This document shows positions 36,417 through 45,179 of a stretch of DNA of 62,950 bases, piece by piece; position 1 is the stretch's first letter; every line of letters starts with the position of its first letter. The stretch is from Nakamurella silvestris (GTDB taxonomy: Bacteria > Actinomycetota > Actinomycetes > Mycobacteriales > Nakamurellaceae): positions 118,916 to 181,865 of the forward strand of contig QXCQ01000209.1 in assembly GCA_003576535.1 (NCBI GenBank). The letters run 5' to 3'. The notes below the pieces were generated by a model. That model was given only the letters and a program-made list of their open reading frames with translations. It was not told the origin of the DNA and did not search any database. The position numbers were made by a program, and so were the translations under genes.

Positions 36417-36872
36417 GTGACCACACCGGACACGGTTCGCCTGCGCCCCAGCACGGGACCGGGAGAATGGCCGACACTGATGCGGATCTGGCGCAGCGCC
36501 GTCACCGCCACCCATGACTTCCTCGGGCCCGAGGACATCGCCGATTTCGAGGTCCGTATCCCCCGGGATTTACTGCCCCAGGTGCGGTTGACCGTTGCGG
36601 TCCTGAACGGCTCGCCGGTCGGGTTCGCCGGCGTCGCCGGCGGGAACCTCGAGATGCTGTTCGTCGACGACGCTTTCCGCGGGCGGGGTGTCGGCACGGC
36701 TCTGCTCCAGGCCGAGCTCGCCGAGAACCCGCAGCTCACCACCGACGTCAACGAGCAGAATCCGCAGGCTCTCAGCTTCTACCGACGTCAGGGCTACGTG
36801 GTGGTCGGGCGATCGGAGATCGACGGGGACGGACGACCGTTCCCGCTGCTGCATCTGGCCCGAACCCGGTGA
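36417..36872 (+). CDS. GNAT family N-acetyltransferase
   Basis: The 151-aa protein has the acetyl-CoA-binding motif A (LEMLFVDDAFRGRGVGTALLQ) and the downstream NEQNPQALSFYRRQGYVVVGRSEID stretch. The pattern is close to the YjaB/PhnO-like small acetyltransferases. It starts with GTG. The substrate cannot be read from sequence. Confidence 0.92.
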   Translation: MTTPDTVRLRPSTGPGEWPTLMRIWRSAVTATHDFLGPEDIADFEVRIPRDLLPQVRLTVAVLNGSPVGFAGVAGGNLEMLFVDDAFRGRGVGTALLQAELAENPQLTTDVNEQNPQALSFYRRQGYVVVGRSEIDGDGRPFPLLHLARTR

Positions 36873-36924
36873 GCGGCGCACCCCGGAGGTCATCCCTGCC
36901 GTAAGCGTCACTTACCATTCGATC

Positions 36925-37548
36925 ATGCCAATCCGCCCGGACGGTGAGACGTGCCGTCCTGACGGCGACCACCACACCCCCGTGCCCGTGGTGCTGTCCT
37001 CCTCCGGCACAGGGAGCCGGCACCGCGCCCGTGATCACCGCCACCTCCGCACCTCACCGGACACGCGGGCCGTGCACAAGGGTTCGTCGAGCCGGATCGA
37101 CCAGCTCTACGACGATCTCCTTGGCCGCCACACCCACCCCGAAGTCCTCGCCCTGTGTACCCCCGGCCTGTTCGAGCGGGACAATTTCGAAGCTGCCGCG
37201 CGCTGCACCGAGAACCTGCTCGACCGGGTCCGCGAGTTGACCGACCAGGAGACGTTGGCACCGGCCGCCCTGTTGGACCTCGCCTTCAAACCCGGTCGGA
37301 CGCCGCCCCTGTTGGCGATGAACACCCTCGACACCCCGAGCGACCGTGCGGCACAACGCGGATTGCATTACCTGGTCAAAGGTCTCATCGACCTGTACCA
37401 ACGCCCGTCACGCTTCGATCCGCGAGATCCTCGCCTGGTGACGGACCTCGAATTGAACGAGCTGCTCGCAACGCTGTCGATGGTCCATCGACAGCTCGAC
37501 CGAGCTTGTGGCGGCAGCGGCCTTCCGGAAGACCGACGCCTCAGCTGA
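36925..37548 (+). CDS. Ymh-type protein (TIGR02391-like), possibly a HEPN relative
   Basis: The 207-aa protein has a disordered basic N-terminus (about 1-55) and a C-terminal helical domain. The segments HTHPEVLALCTPGLFERDNF, AAARCTENLLDRVRELT and LLAMNTLDTPSDRAAQRGLHYLVKGL match the Ymh/TIGR02391 pattern, which is often found near defence or mobile genes. The usual R-N-P-x-x-H stretch reads YQRPSRFDPRDP here, so any RNase-like site seems lost. The ATG at 36925 is chosen, as upstream sequence is the GNAT gene. Confidence 0.65.
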   Translation: MPIRPDGETCRPDGDHHTPVPVVLSSSGTGSRHRARDHRHLRTSPDTRAVHKGSSSRIDQLYDDLLGRHTHPEVLALCTPGLFERDNFEAAARCTENLLDRVRELTDQETLAPAALLDLAFKPGRTPPLLAMNTLDTPSDRAAQRGLHYLVKGLIDLYQRPSRFDPRDPRLVTDLELNELLATLSMVHRQLDRACGGSGLPEDRRLS

Positions 37549-37689
37549 TCGTCGATGGTCGCCGACATCTCCTGCAGTTCAACATTTCTCGAGACATTCA
37601 CGTCCGGGAGCCGCTCCTGTCCCGCATTGGCCGGACAGGTGTGGTTCGCATCACCAAGATCATTCCCGCCTCGACAGGTGAGGTCGTCG

Positions 37690-37728
37690 TTAGGTTAGGC
37701 TATTACACCTTAGGCAAGCCTAAGTTTG
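37690..37728 (+). promoter_or_regulatory. Double IdeR/DtxR iron box
   Basis: TTAGGTTAGGC (37690-37700) matches the left 11 bp of the consensus exactly. It is followed by a perfect palindrome CTTAGGC-AA-GCCTAAG at 37709-37724, itself a good iron box core. The pair ends 25-45 bp before the HtaA-protein start, so iron should repress this gene. Confidence 0.85.
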
Positions 37729-37751
37729 CCATTCACCCCTGCAGAGGAGTC

Positions 37752-40700
37752 GTGTTGTCCCGTTCCCTCCTTCTCTGGCGACCGGTCAGACCGGTCGCCG
37801 TACTCACCACCCTCACCCTGGGTCTCGGCTTGCTCGGAGCCGGCCAGGCCGGTGCCGATACTGTTACGGTCCCAGCTCGTTCGGCCGCGGTCGCCGCTCC
37901 GACGACCGGTTCTGCGGTCAATGACGCCACCTTCACCTGGGGCCTGAACCGCGAATCCGGTTCCGGTGCCTTCTTCGGCGGGTGCAACTTCTTGGTCGCC
38001 GGCAAGGCCGGAAACACCGGCTCCAGTCGCCTCTGGTCCCAGGCCGACGGCTTCTACCGGGCCGCCCAGGGCAACGTCTCGATCGAGAAGGCGGCAGCCG
38101 GAGGCACTTTCACCGCTCCGGACTGGGCCTCCAAATGCAAGGACGCCGACGGCACCACGGTCACCACCGGTAACAACAAGGCCACCGGCAACCGGGTGGT
38201 CATCACCCACGGCACCGGCACCGTCGATCCGGCGGCCAATACTGCCTCGATCACCTGGGACGGCGACTTCAGCGTTGTCTACTACGGCGGACTGACCTAC
38301 TGGTCGGCGTCCGACCCGACCCTGACCGTCAACGCCGACGGAACGGGAAAGGTGACGGCCACCGCCTCCGGCTACGGCGCCGACATGAACGACCCGGACA
38401 AGTGGGTCCCATTGGCCCCCACCACCGTTGAGCTGGCCACCCTGTCGGGTGTTCAGGTCGGCCCCGGCGGCATATCCGTCACACCGGACTATCTCGGAGT
38501 GGCGATCACCAATTCGTCCACACCGCAGCCGGCGCGGACCGCGGCGAACGAAAGCTACTGGGGTGCGTTCCCGCAGAGCTTCGTCGACTTCCAGGTGAAG
38601 ACCGGCCAAGCCGCCTACTGGTATGCCTCCGGTGGTGCCCGCGACACGGCCAAGCCGGCCGACACCTTGGGCATCGGCTACACGATCGCAACCGTCGATC
38701 CTGGCCGGGAGATCGATCACGCCACTTTCGAATGGGGGGCCAACCTCGTCTCCCAGGGCGGTTCACCCGCGGGTGGATGTGGGTTCTTCGTGGCGGGCAA
38801 GTCCGACGGGACCGATGCCACCTACAAGACCGAGGAGGGTGCGGTCCACCTCTTCAAGCGCCTGTACAACGGCGCGGCCAGCCAGATCACCCAGGAGAAC
38901 CGCTGCCTGCCGGTCGACGGGGCTTACATCAACCAGCGCATCCTCTTCAGTGAGGGCAAGGGGAACTACGACCCGGAGACCGGGGCGGCGTCGATCGCCT
39001 GGACCGGCGCGGCGACCCTGAACTACTACGGTGGCCTGGTCCCCTTCTACATCGAGGACCCGGTACTGACGGTGGATGCGGCCGGGAAGGGTGCGATCGT
39101 CGCGAAGATGGGCGGCTTCGCCTCCTCCATGGACAACCCCGGGACCAAGGTCCCGTTGACCCCCGAGACCAACGTCCACGTCGCCGATCTCACCGGTGTC
39201 AAGGTGGTGGACGGCAAGATCGTCGTGACCCCCGACTACCAGGGAGTCGACTACTTCCCGCTCAACAACGCCACCGATCCGAATTCGGGCCGCGAGACCG
39301 TTTCCGCGGTTCCGGACAGCGCCAAGGCCGCCAACCCTGAATGGGGGGCATGGCCGACCTCGTTCGTCGACTTCCAGTACCGCTCGGGTCTGTCCTCCTA
39401 CTTCCACACCAGCGGACTCTCGGCCGATCCGATGAAACCGCCGCTGCCGGTGACGGTGACCCTGGACGGTTCCGTTCCGAACCCGGTGGCACTCGAACCG
39501 CTGACCATCACCACCCAACCCGTGGGCGGTCAGGTCGTCATCGGTGAGAACTTCAGTTTCAGCGTGGCCGCCCAGAGCGCGACCCCGCTGAAGTACCAGT
39601 GGCAGCGACGTGCGGCCTGGGGTGCACCCTGGGTGAACATCGACGGCGCGACCAACTCGACCGTAACCCTCAACCAGGTCCCGAAGTCCTTCGACGGCAG
39701 CGCCATTCGGGCGGTCGTGGCCAACGGCTCACTGGCACTGAACTCCGCCGAGGTGGGCCTCGCCGTCGCCGAGGGTGTCGCCACCACGGCGGTCAACGGT
39801 CCGTTCAGCATCGTCAAGATGGTGGATCAGCAAGCCCTCTTCACCTTCAACACCCGTGGTTTCCCGACGGCCAAGATGCAGTGGCAGCGCAGCACCGACC
39901 AGGGTGCGAGCTGGAAGAACCTGGGCGAGCCCGCGGCGGGCACCTACCGGATCACCAACCCGACCCTCGCCGACAACGGAGCGCTCTTCCGCGCCATTGC
40001 CACCAACGGCATCGGCGCCCCGGTCACCAGCCCCGTCGCCAAGTTGACGGTTCAGCCGGCCGGTGACGGTCCGACCATCGCCACCTATCTCAACGCCCGC
40101 GTCGACGTGTCCAAGCGGGTCAACGTCTGGTACAACGGTTCCCACTTCCCCACCCCCGCACCCCGGGCCAAGATGTTCCGGGCGATCGTCGAGGCTTCGG
40201 CCTGGCCGCCGTCGGGGGCATTCACCACCGACAAGGCTGTCATCTTCGACTCGGTCGAGGCGGACATCAACATCACCGCCGGCAGCCTGAACTGGGTGCA
40301 CACCATCCCGGCGAACACCCTGGACCCGAAAAAGAAGTACGGGATCGCGGTTTTCAGCGCCGATCCGGACAACCGTCACTTCGATGCCTTCACCCCGATC
40401 GAGGTCTTCGATTCCACGGCTGCCGCCGACTACACCGATGTCAGCGCCACACACCCGTTCGTCGGCGCGATCAACTGGCTGTCCACGGCGGGTATCGCCG
40501 ACGGCTTCGCCGACGGCGGATTCCACCCGGCGGCCGATGTCGAGCGGATGGCGGTGGTGGCCTTCCTGTACCGGGCGACGAACCCCGGCCAGATCCCGAC
40601 GAAGTGTGTGACGGCACCGTTTACCGACATCCCGGTGAACCACCAGTTCTGCGGCTACATCACGTGGGCCAAGGAGAACGGTCTGACCACCGGTAATTCG

Positions 40701-40973
40701 GACGGTACCTTCCGCCCGAACAGCCCGATCAGCCGCGAGGCGCAGCTGGCCTTCCTCTACCGTCTGCAGAACAAGGCGACCACCATCCCGGCCTGCACCA
40801 CCGCGCCGTTCCCGGATGTGGCGACCTCGAACCAGTTCTGCGGCGCAATCAGTTGGGCCAAGACCGCCGGCATCACCACCGGGTTCGACAACGGCACCTT
40901 CCGACCCGGTGCCACGGTGCAGCGGGACACGATGGCCGCCTTCCTGTTCCGTCAGTACGGCCCGAAGGGCTGA
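37752..40973 (+). CDS. Secreted HtaA-domain (heme-binding-like) surface protein with Ig-like and SLH motifs
   Basis: The 1073-aa protein has a signal peptide ending near GAGQAGAD and two HtaA-type domains (about 55-310 and 320-560). Each holds a G-x-GxVDPA/YDPE strand, the TITW/IAW-x-G motif, a YYGGL motif and a TPDYxGV end. Then come Ig-like repeats (about 575-760) and three SLH-type motifs (about 895-1073). Corynebacterium HtaA binds heme at the surface, so heme or iron capture is likely; the double iron box agrees. GTG at 37752 or TTG at 37755 may be the start (AGGAG just upstream). No hmuTUV-type transporter lies nearby. Confidence 0.88.
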   Translation: MLSRSLLLWRPVRPVAVLTTLTLGLGLLGAGQAGADTVTVPARSAAVAAPTTGSAVNDATFTWGLNRESGSGAFFGGCNFLVAGKAGNTGSSRLWSQADGFYRAAQGNVSIEKAAAGGTFTAPDWASKCKDADGTTVTTGNNKATGNRVVITHGTGTVDPAANTASITWDGDFSVVYYGGLTYWSASDPTLTVNADGTGKVTATASGYGADMNDPDKWVPLAPTTVELATLSGVQVGPGGISVTPDYLGVAITNSSTPQPARTAANESYWGAFPQSFVDFQVKTGQAAYWYASGGARDTAKPADTLGIGYTIATVDPGREIDHATFEWGANLVSQGGSPAGGCGFFVAGKSDGTDATYKTEEGAVHLFKRLYNGAASQITQENRCLPVDGAYINQRILFSEGKGNYDPETGAASIAWTGAATLNYYGGLVPFYIEDPVLTVDAAGKGAIVAKMGGFASSMDNPGTKVPLTPETNVHVADLTGVKVVDGKIVVTPDYQGVDYFPLNNATDPNSGRETVSAVPDSAKAANPEWGAWPTSFVDFQYRSGLSSYFHTSGLSADPMKPPLPVTVTLDGSVPNPVALEPLTITTQPVGGQVVIGENFSFSVAAQSATPLKYQWQRRAAWGAPWVNIDGATNSTVTLNQVPKSFDGSAIRAVVANGSLALNSAEVGLAVAEGVATTAVNGPFSIVKMVDQQALFTFNTRGFPTAKMQWQRSTDQGASWKNLGEPAAGTYRITNPTLADNGALFRAIATNGIGAPVTSPVAKLTVQPAGDGPTIATYLNARVDVSKRVNVWYNGSHFPTPAPRAKMFRAIVEASAWPPSGAFTTDKAVIFDSVEADINITAGSLNWVHTIPANTLDPKKKYGIAVFSADPDNRHFDAFTPIEVFDSTAAADYTDVSATHPFVGAINWLSTAGIADGFADGGFHPAADVERMAVVAFLYRATNPGQIPTKCVTAPFTDIPVNHQFCGYITWAKENGLTTGNSDGTFRPNSPISREAQLAFLYRLQNKATTIPACTTAPFPDVATSNQFCGAISWAKTAGITTGFDNGTFRPGATVQRDTMAAFLFRQYGPKG

Positions 40974-41120
40974 TCCAGTTCCCAGGACGGCGGGGCCTCG
41001 TGGTGTCACACGGGGCCCCGCCGTCGGTCCGGATGCCGAACAGACCACCCATCCGCACAAGCGGAGTGATTCCCACCACTTCTCTCCGTTTCAACTGTGA
41101 TCATTTGGGAAGGTTCTCGT

Positions 41121-41411
41121 ATGCCTTTGCGTCATGCCCTGGGGCCCTGCGATGTCGGACGATCGGCGATCGTCCATTTCGGCCGCGATCACGAGAACTG
41201 GCGACTGCCGCTGCGTGGCACCGTGATCGCCGTTCGATCCTCACGTCGGGAGGACGGCACGGTCGGTCTGATGTTCGACCTGCAGATTCCTCGCAAGCCC
41301 CCGCAGCGGTTCGACGTGTTCGACACCGCGATCGTGGGGATCACGGTGAGCGGCGAGCACCGGAAGGTCCCCGAGCGCGGGTCCGGCTACCCCCGGTTCC
41401 CGCTCCACTGA
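41121..41411 (+). CDS. Small hypothetical protein
   Basis: A 96-aa product with no membrane segment. Beta-rich sequence (SAIVHFGRDHENWRLPLRGT, TVGLMFDLQIPRKPPQRFDV) hints at a small barrel or PilZ-like fold, but I do not recognise a family. The ATG has GAAGG 7 nt upstream, which supports this start over the GTG at 41097. Confidence 0.6.
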   Translation: MPLRHALGPCDVGRSAIVHFGRDHENWRLPLRGTVIAVRSSRREDGTVGLMFDLQIPRKPPQRFDVFDTAIVGITVSGEHRKVPERGSGYPRFPLH

Positions 41412-41557
41412 GCCGCAGGGAATTCCCCGGCGGGCGCGATTCGCCGTCCGAGATCGCTGTCCCGGCCGTGCTCTGATCGAGTCACCAGTGGTAGAACTGG
41501 ACGAGCCGGTCGCGCCACGGTTGGTCGGTGATTCGACGGCCAGAGGATGGAGATCCG

Positions 41558-42361
41558 GTGCGAGTACTGAGTCTCAACGTGTGGGGCGGAACACTTCACG
41601 ACGAACTCCTCGACTACCTCAAAGCCGTTGACGCCGACGCCTACTGCCTGCAGGAGGTGTCCCGGTCGCACGGCAGCCGGTCGGAGTGGTTGACCTACCG
41701 CGACGGAGACGTCGAGCTGAACCAGCGGGCCGATCTCTTCGGCGAGCTGCGCGCCGCCCTTCCCGGCCATGACGGGTACTTCTGCCCCACCGCCCGCGGG
41801 GAGCTGCACGACGGACAGGGACTGCAACCACAGGAGTTCGGCCTGGCCACCTTCGTCCGGTCCACCGTCCCGGTGATCGGATCGGCGCTCGAGTTCGTGC
41901 ACGGCGCATTCTCCCCGCACAGCTTCGGCGATCACCCCCGGTCGCGGAATGCCCACGCGATCCGGGTTTTCGACTACCCGACCGGAAAAACCCTGACGGT
42001 GGTGCAACTGCACGGCCTGCGGGAGGAGGACGGGAAATCGGACAGTCCGACCCGTGATGCCCAGACCGACGCGCTGGTCGCGCTGATCGGACGGGTGGCG
42101 CACCCCGAAGACGCGCTCGTCGTCTGCGGGGATCTCAACGTGCTGCCGGACAGCCGGTTGTTCAGCACGTTGGGCCGGCTCGGTCTGGTCGACCTGGTCA
42201 CCACACGTGGGTTCACCGACACCCGCACCTCCCACTACCGGAAGGGCAACCGCTTCGCCGACTACCTCCTGGTGTCGACCGGTACACCCGTGGCGGACTT
42301 CCAGGTGGTCGAGCAGCCGGAGGTGTCCGATCATCGGCCGCTCCTGCTGACCGTCACCTGA
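41558..42361 (+). CDS. Endonuclease/exonuclease/phosphatase family protein
   Basis: The 267-aa protein has the metal-dependent EEP fold: N-terminal VRVLSLNVWGG with the Asn ligand, CLQEVSRS with the Glu ligand, VVCGDLNVLPDS with the catalytic Asp-x-Asn, and the final SDHRPLLLTV with the Asp-His pair. All active-site residues are present. Members cleave nucleic acids or phosphoesters of lipids and sugars, so the substrate is open. The GTG start has GGAG upstream. No signal peptide is seen. Confidence 0.9.
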   Translation: MRVLSLNVWGGTLHDELLDYLKAVDADAYCLQEVSRSHGSRSEWLTYRDGDVELNQRADLFGELRAALPGHDGYFCPTARGELHDGQGLQPQEFGLATFVRSTVPVIGSALEFVHGAFSPHSFGDHPRSRNAHAIRVFDYPTGKTLTVVQLHGLREEDGKSDSPTRDAQTDALVALIGRVAHPEDALVVCGDLNVLPDSRLFSTLGRLGLVDLVTTRGFTDTRTSHYRKGNRFADYLLVSTGTPVADFQVVEQPEVSDHRPLLLTVT

Positions 42362-42402
42362 GCATCGGTGCGACCCAGGTCAGCGCACCCCACGGCTCCC
42401 GC

Positions 42403-43152
42403 TCAGGCTGTGTCCAGATCTGGCCGGATCGGCGAAGCCGCGTCGTGGACACGGGGTGGGTCCGCCGGAGTGGGAACAGGATCACCCACCACGATGTGGT
42501 GGTCCGCCCAGCGAGCGACCGAAGGGTCGTGGGTCACGACCACCACGCAGCCGCCACGGTCGGCATGCTCCCGGAAGGCGGTCAGCACCGTGGAAGCACT
42601 GGCCGGATCCAGGTTCCCCGTGGGCTCATCGGCGAAAAGCACATCGGGCCGACCCACCAGTGCGCGGCACAAGGCTATCCGTTGGGCCTGCCCGCCGGAG
42701 ATCTGGCCGGGTCTGCGATGAGGGGGCACCTCGATCGAGAACTGTCTGATCAGGCGCAATCCGCGATGATGGGCGGCGCGCCTGGGTTGCCCGCGGTACA
42801 GGGCTGATTCGACGATGTTGTCGATCACCGTGCGGGTCGGATCCAAGACCGCGTCCTGGAAGACGAAGCCGAAACGGTGGGCACGAATACTCGATCGCCG
42901 CGCATCGGAGAGGTTGTCCACCCGCTGCCCGTCGAGTTCGATCACACCCGAGCCGACTGTGAGCATCAGCGCCAGCAGGTACAACCGGGTCGACTTCCCG
43001 CACCCGGACGGCCCGGTGAGAGCGGTGACGGATCCCCCCGGAAAGTCTGCACACCAGGAATCAACGACGGCCCGCCCTGTCCCGGTTGCCGCATAGGAGA
43101 ATTGGACCTCCTTGACGGACAGACGAGGAGACCTCGACGCAGCCGGGCTCAC
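42403..43152 (-). CDS. ABC transporter ATPase, MacB/LolD type
   Basis: The 249-aa ATPase has Walker A (LTGPSGCGKSTRLYLLALML), Q-loop (FGFVFQDAVLDPTRTVIDNI), signature ISGGQAQRIALCRAL, Walker B VLFADEPTGNLD and the switch His in VTHDPSVARWAD. It belongs to the MacB/LolD branch that partners FtsX-like permeases. It is the last gene of a four-gene minus-strand cluster, with permease and adaptor genes upstream. Confidence 0.93.
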   Translation of the reverse strand: MSPAASRSPRLSVKEVQFSYAATGTGRAVVDSWCADFPGGSVTALTGPSGCGKSTRLYLLALMLTVGSGVIELDGQRVDNLSDARRSSIRAHRFGFVFQDAVLDPTRTVIDNIVESALYRGQPRRAAHHRGLRLIRQFSIEVPPHRRPGQISGGQAQRIALCRALVGRPDVLFADEPTGNLDPASASTVLTAFREHADRGGCVVVVTHDPSVARWADHHIVVGDPVPTPADPPRVHDAASPIRPDLDTA

Positions 43153-43203
43153 AGGGCCACCGTGCCGTTCACGACGGACACTTGGTCGACACAGGGACCG
43201 ACG

Positions 43204-43812
43204 CTACGGCTGACAGATGCGAAGTGCGGTGGTCAGATCGTCCGAGGCAACCAAGGAATACGGATTCCACGACTCACCCGCGGGATCCTCCAAGGCCTTC
43301 GCGACATAGCTCTCCCTGGACGGCACCGTTTCGACGGAGTACCCCTCCCGGTCCAGACACGCATGAACCCGAATCAGATTGTCGTAGGCCAGCTTGGCCC
43401 CTTGTTCCGTACCGACGAAATTCAGAATCCCGAGACCGTCAACGCAGCTCGAATAGTCTTCGTTGTACAGATTCGACTGGGCTTCCGGAACGTCGGCTAC
43501 GATCCCCCAACCACCGAAGGAATCGAGTTCGACATCCCACCCACGCTCCTTCAGGCAGGTAGCGGTCGCTACCGCGTTCTCGTACTCCGTCTGGTTGCCT
43601 TCGACCGGAGGCAGGCTCGCGGGAGACTTGTTCCTTTCGCCGGATAAGCCCTGGGTCACACCCGAACCTCCAGCCTCAGCGACAGATGGTCCACGGACAG
43701 GTGTGCCGTCGACAACTGTTTCAGAGTCGGAACACCCGACGACGGACAGCCCCAGGACCAAGGACAGGGGCCAGACGACCAACGCCCGTTCGAGCCCCCT
43801 CAGCGCTCGCAT
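43204..43812 (-). CDS. Lipoprotein of unknown function within an ABC exporter cluster
   Basis: The 202-aa product has a signal with lipobox LSVVGC and a mature part carrying two similar units, TCLKERGWDVE and ACLDREGYSVE, each around a cysteine, plus later cysteines at YSSCVDGL and RICQP that may pair with them. Secreted proteins with a C-L-x-x-x-G-Y pattern occur next to ABC exporters in other actinobacteria, as far as I recall. The ATG giving MRALRGLERALVVW is chosen to put the signal at the N-terminus. Function unknown. Confidence 0.78.
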   Translation of the reverse strand: MRALRGLERALVVWPLSLVLGLSVVGCSDSETVVDGTPVRGPSVAEAGGSGVTQGLSGERNKSPASLPPVEGNQTEYENAVATATCLKERGWDVELDSFGGWGIVADVPEAQSNLYNEDYSSCVDGLGILNFVGTEQGAKLAYDNLIRVHACLDREGYSVETVPSRESYVAKALEDPAGESWNPYSLVASDDLTTALRICQP

Positions 43813-44038
43813 CGCGCCTCGATTCCGCGGCGTGCCGTCGACACAATCCCCAGGAAGATGACCGGAAACGACCAGACGAATGGAAATCTCCACTCCATGA
43901 CGACTCCCCCACTCCCACCCGGAACTGACGTGCCCTTTCCTCAAAGGTAGATCAGAGCATTGCGCTGGGCAACCGTCGCATCTGAATCTGTTACCCAAAG
44001 GAAATTCCGGAATCGGCCACCCGGCCAGGCGACCGACT

Positions 44039-45154
44039 TCATGCGACGCGTAATTCTCTGATCGGGTCGCGCCTGGCGGCGAGCCATGCCGGTACCGAAG
44101 CAGCACCACAACTGATGGTGATTGCCAGAAACCCCACGGACACGAAGAATCGAACCCCCGGAAGCGGGTCGCCCGACAGGGCCAGCCCGGCAACGGCGGC
44201 GACGCTGCCCACCAGAGCGCCTATCAGAGAAAGGATCGCCATCTGCCCCACCAACAACGCAACGATGAGGGAGCGGGTGGCACCCAGTGCCCGCCGTCGA
44301 CCGAAGTCCCGCCGGCGGAGCATTGACAGCCCGTACAGGATGGTGCCCACCAGCAGCGCAGTCGCCCCGAAAACAACGGTGACCAGACCGCGACCGAATG
44401 TGCCAAGACTCCCTTGAAGGACCTGTCTCAACTGGGCGAGGGCCTCGCTGGTGCTGATCCGCACCTTGGTGGTGTCGCCAGAACCAAGGACCGATTCCAC
44501 AACATCTCGTACCGACTCGACCTGTTCCGGCATCACAGCCGTGACCACCAGAACACTGATCTCGTCGACCTGGTCGGCGGCCTGGGTCGAAACCACCAAC
44601 GGCTCGAGGAAGTCCAGGAACTCCGGCACCACAAGGGGCCCTCCGATTGCATGATCGATGCCGTCACCGTCGAGAACTGCGCCCAGGTTGTCGGGCATCC
44701 CCAGTACCTCCAGCGCTCGCGATGATGCCCACGCCGCGCGCACGCCCCCCACCGGACCGGTACGGACACCCAGGGAATCGGCGGCCGGGAGCCAGGCTTT
44801 GCGCCAGGGAACCGTGGTTGCCCCCGGGACACCGGCGTTACTGACCTCGGATCCGGCGCCGAAGGCGGCAACCCACTCGATGCCGCTCACCCCCTGGAGC
44901 CGGTCGATCACGGTCGAGTCGACGCCCGCGCCGGGTTCGGCCCGCACGATGATCGAACGGGTACCGGCGGCATCCAAGGAATCGAGCACTGCCGATTCCG
45001 CACCGACGGTCCGGCCCGTCGTCAGCAGGACGATCGCACACATCCCGGCGACCATCAGCACCGATACCGTGGAGGCCACCTTCTGCGATCGTCCGGCCCG
45101 CAGCGCTTCGCCCAACACGGCCAACGCCCGTGTGATGACCCCAAACCCTGTCAT
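44039..45154 (-). CDS. FtsX-like ABC permease
   Basis: The 371-aa protein has the MacB/FtsX topology: one N-terminal helix (about 28-48), a large extracytoplasmic domain (about 50-255), and three C-terminal helices (about 262-282, 310-332, 340-360). The permease signature RRRDFGRRRALGATRSLIVALLVGQ is visible, and the end ARRDPIRELRVA is typical. It partners the ATPase at 42403. The gene for the adaptor ends only 25 bp before it. Confidence 0.9.
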   Translation of the reverse strand: MTGFGVITRALAVLGEALRAGRSQKVASTVSVLMVAGMCAIVLLTTGRTVGAESAVLDSLDAAGTRSIIVRAEPGAGVDSTVIDRLQGVSGIEWVAAFGAGSEVSNAGVPGATTVPWRKAWLPAADSLGVRTGPVGGVRAAWASSRALEVLGMPDNLGAVLDGDGIDHAIGGPLVVPEFLDFLEPLVVSTQAADQVDEISVLVVTAVMPEQVESVRDVVESVLGSGDTTKVRISTSEALAQLRQVLQGSLGTFGRGLVTVVFGATALLVGTILYGLSMLRRRDFGRRRALGATRSLIVALLVGQMAILSLIGALVGSVAAVAGLALSGDPLPGVRFFVSVGFLAITISCGAASVPAWLAARRDPIRELRVA

Positions 45155-45179
45155 CGCGCCGCGTCCGGATTGCAGCGCC

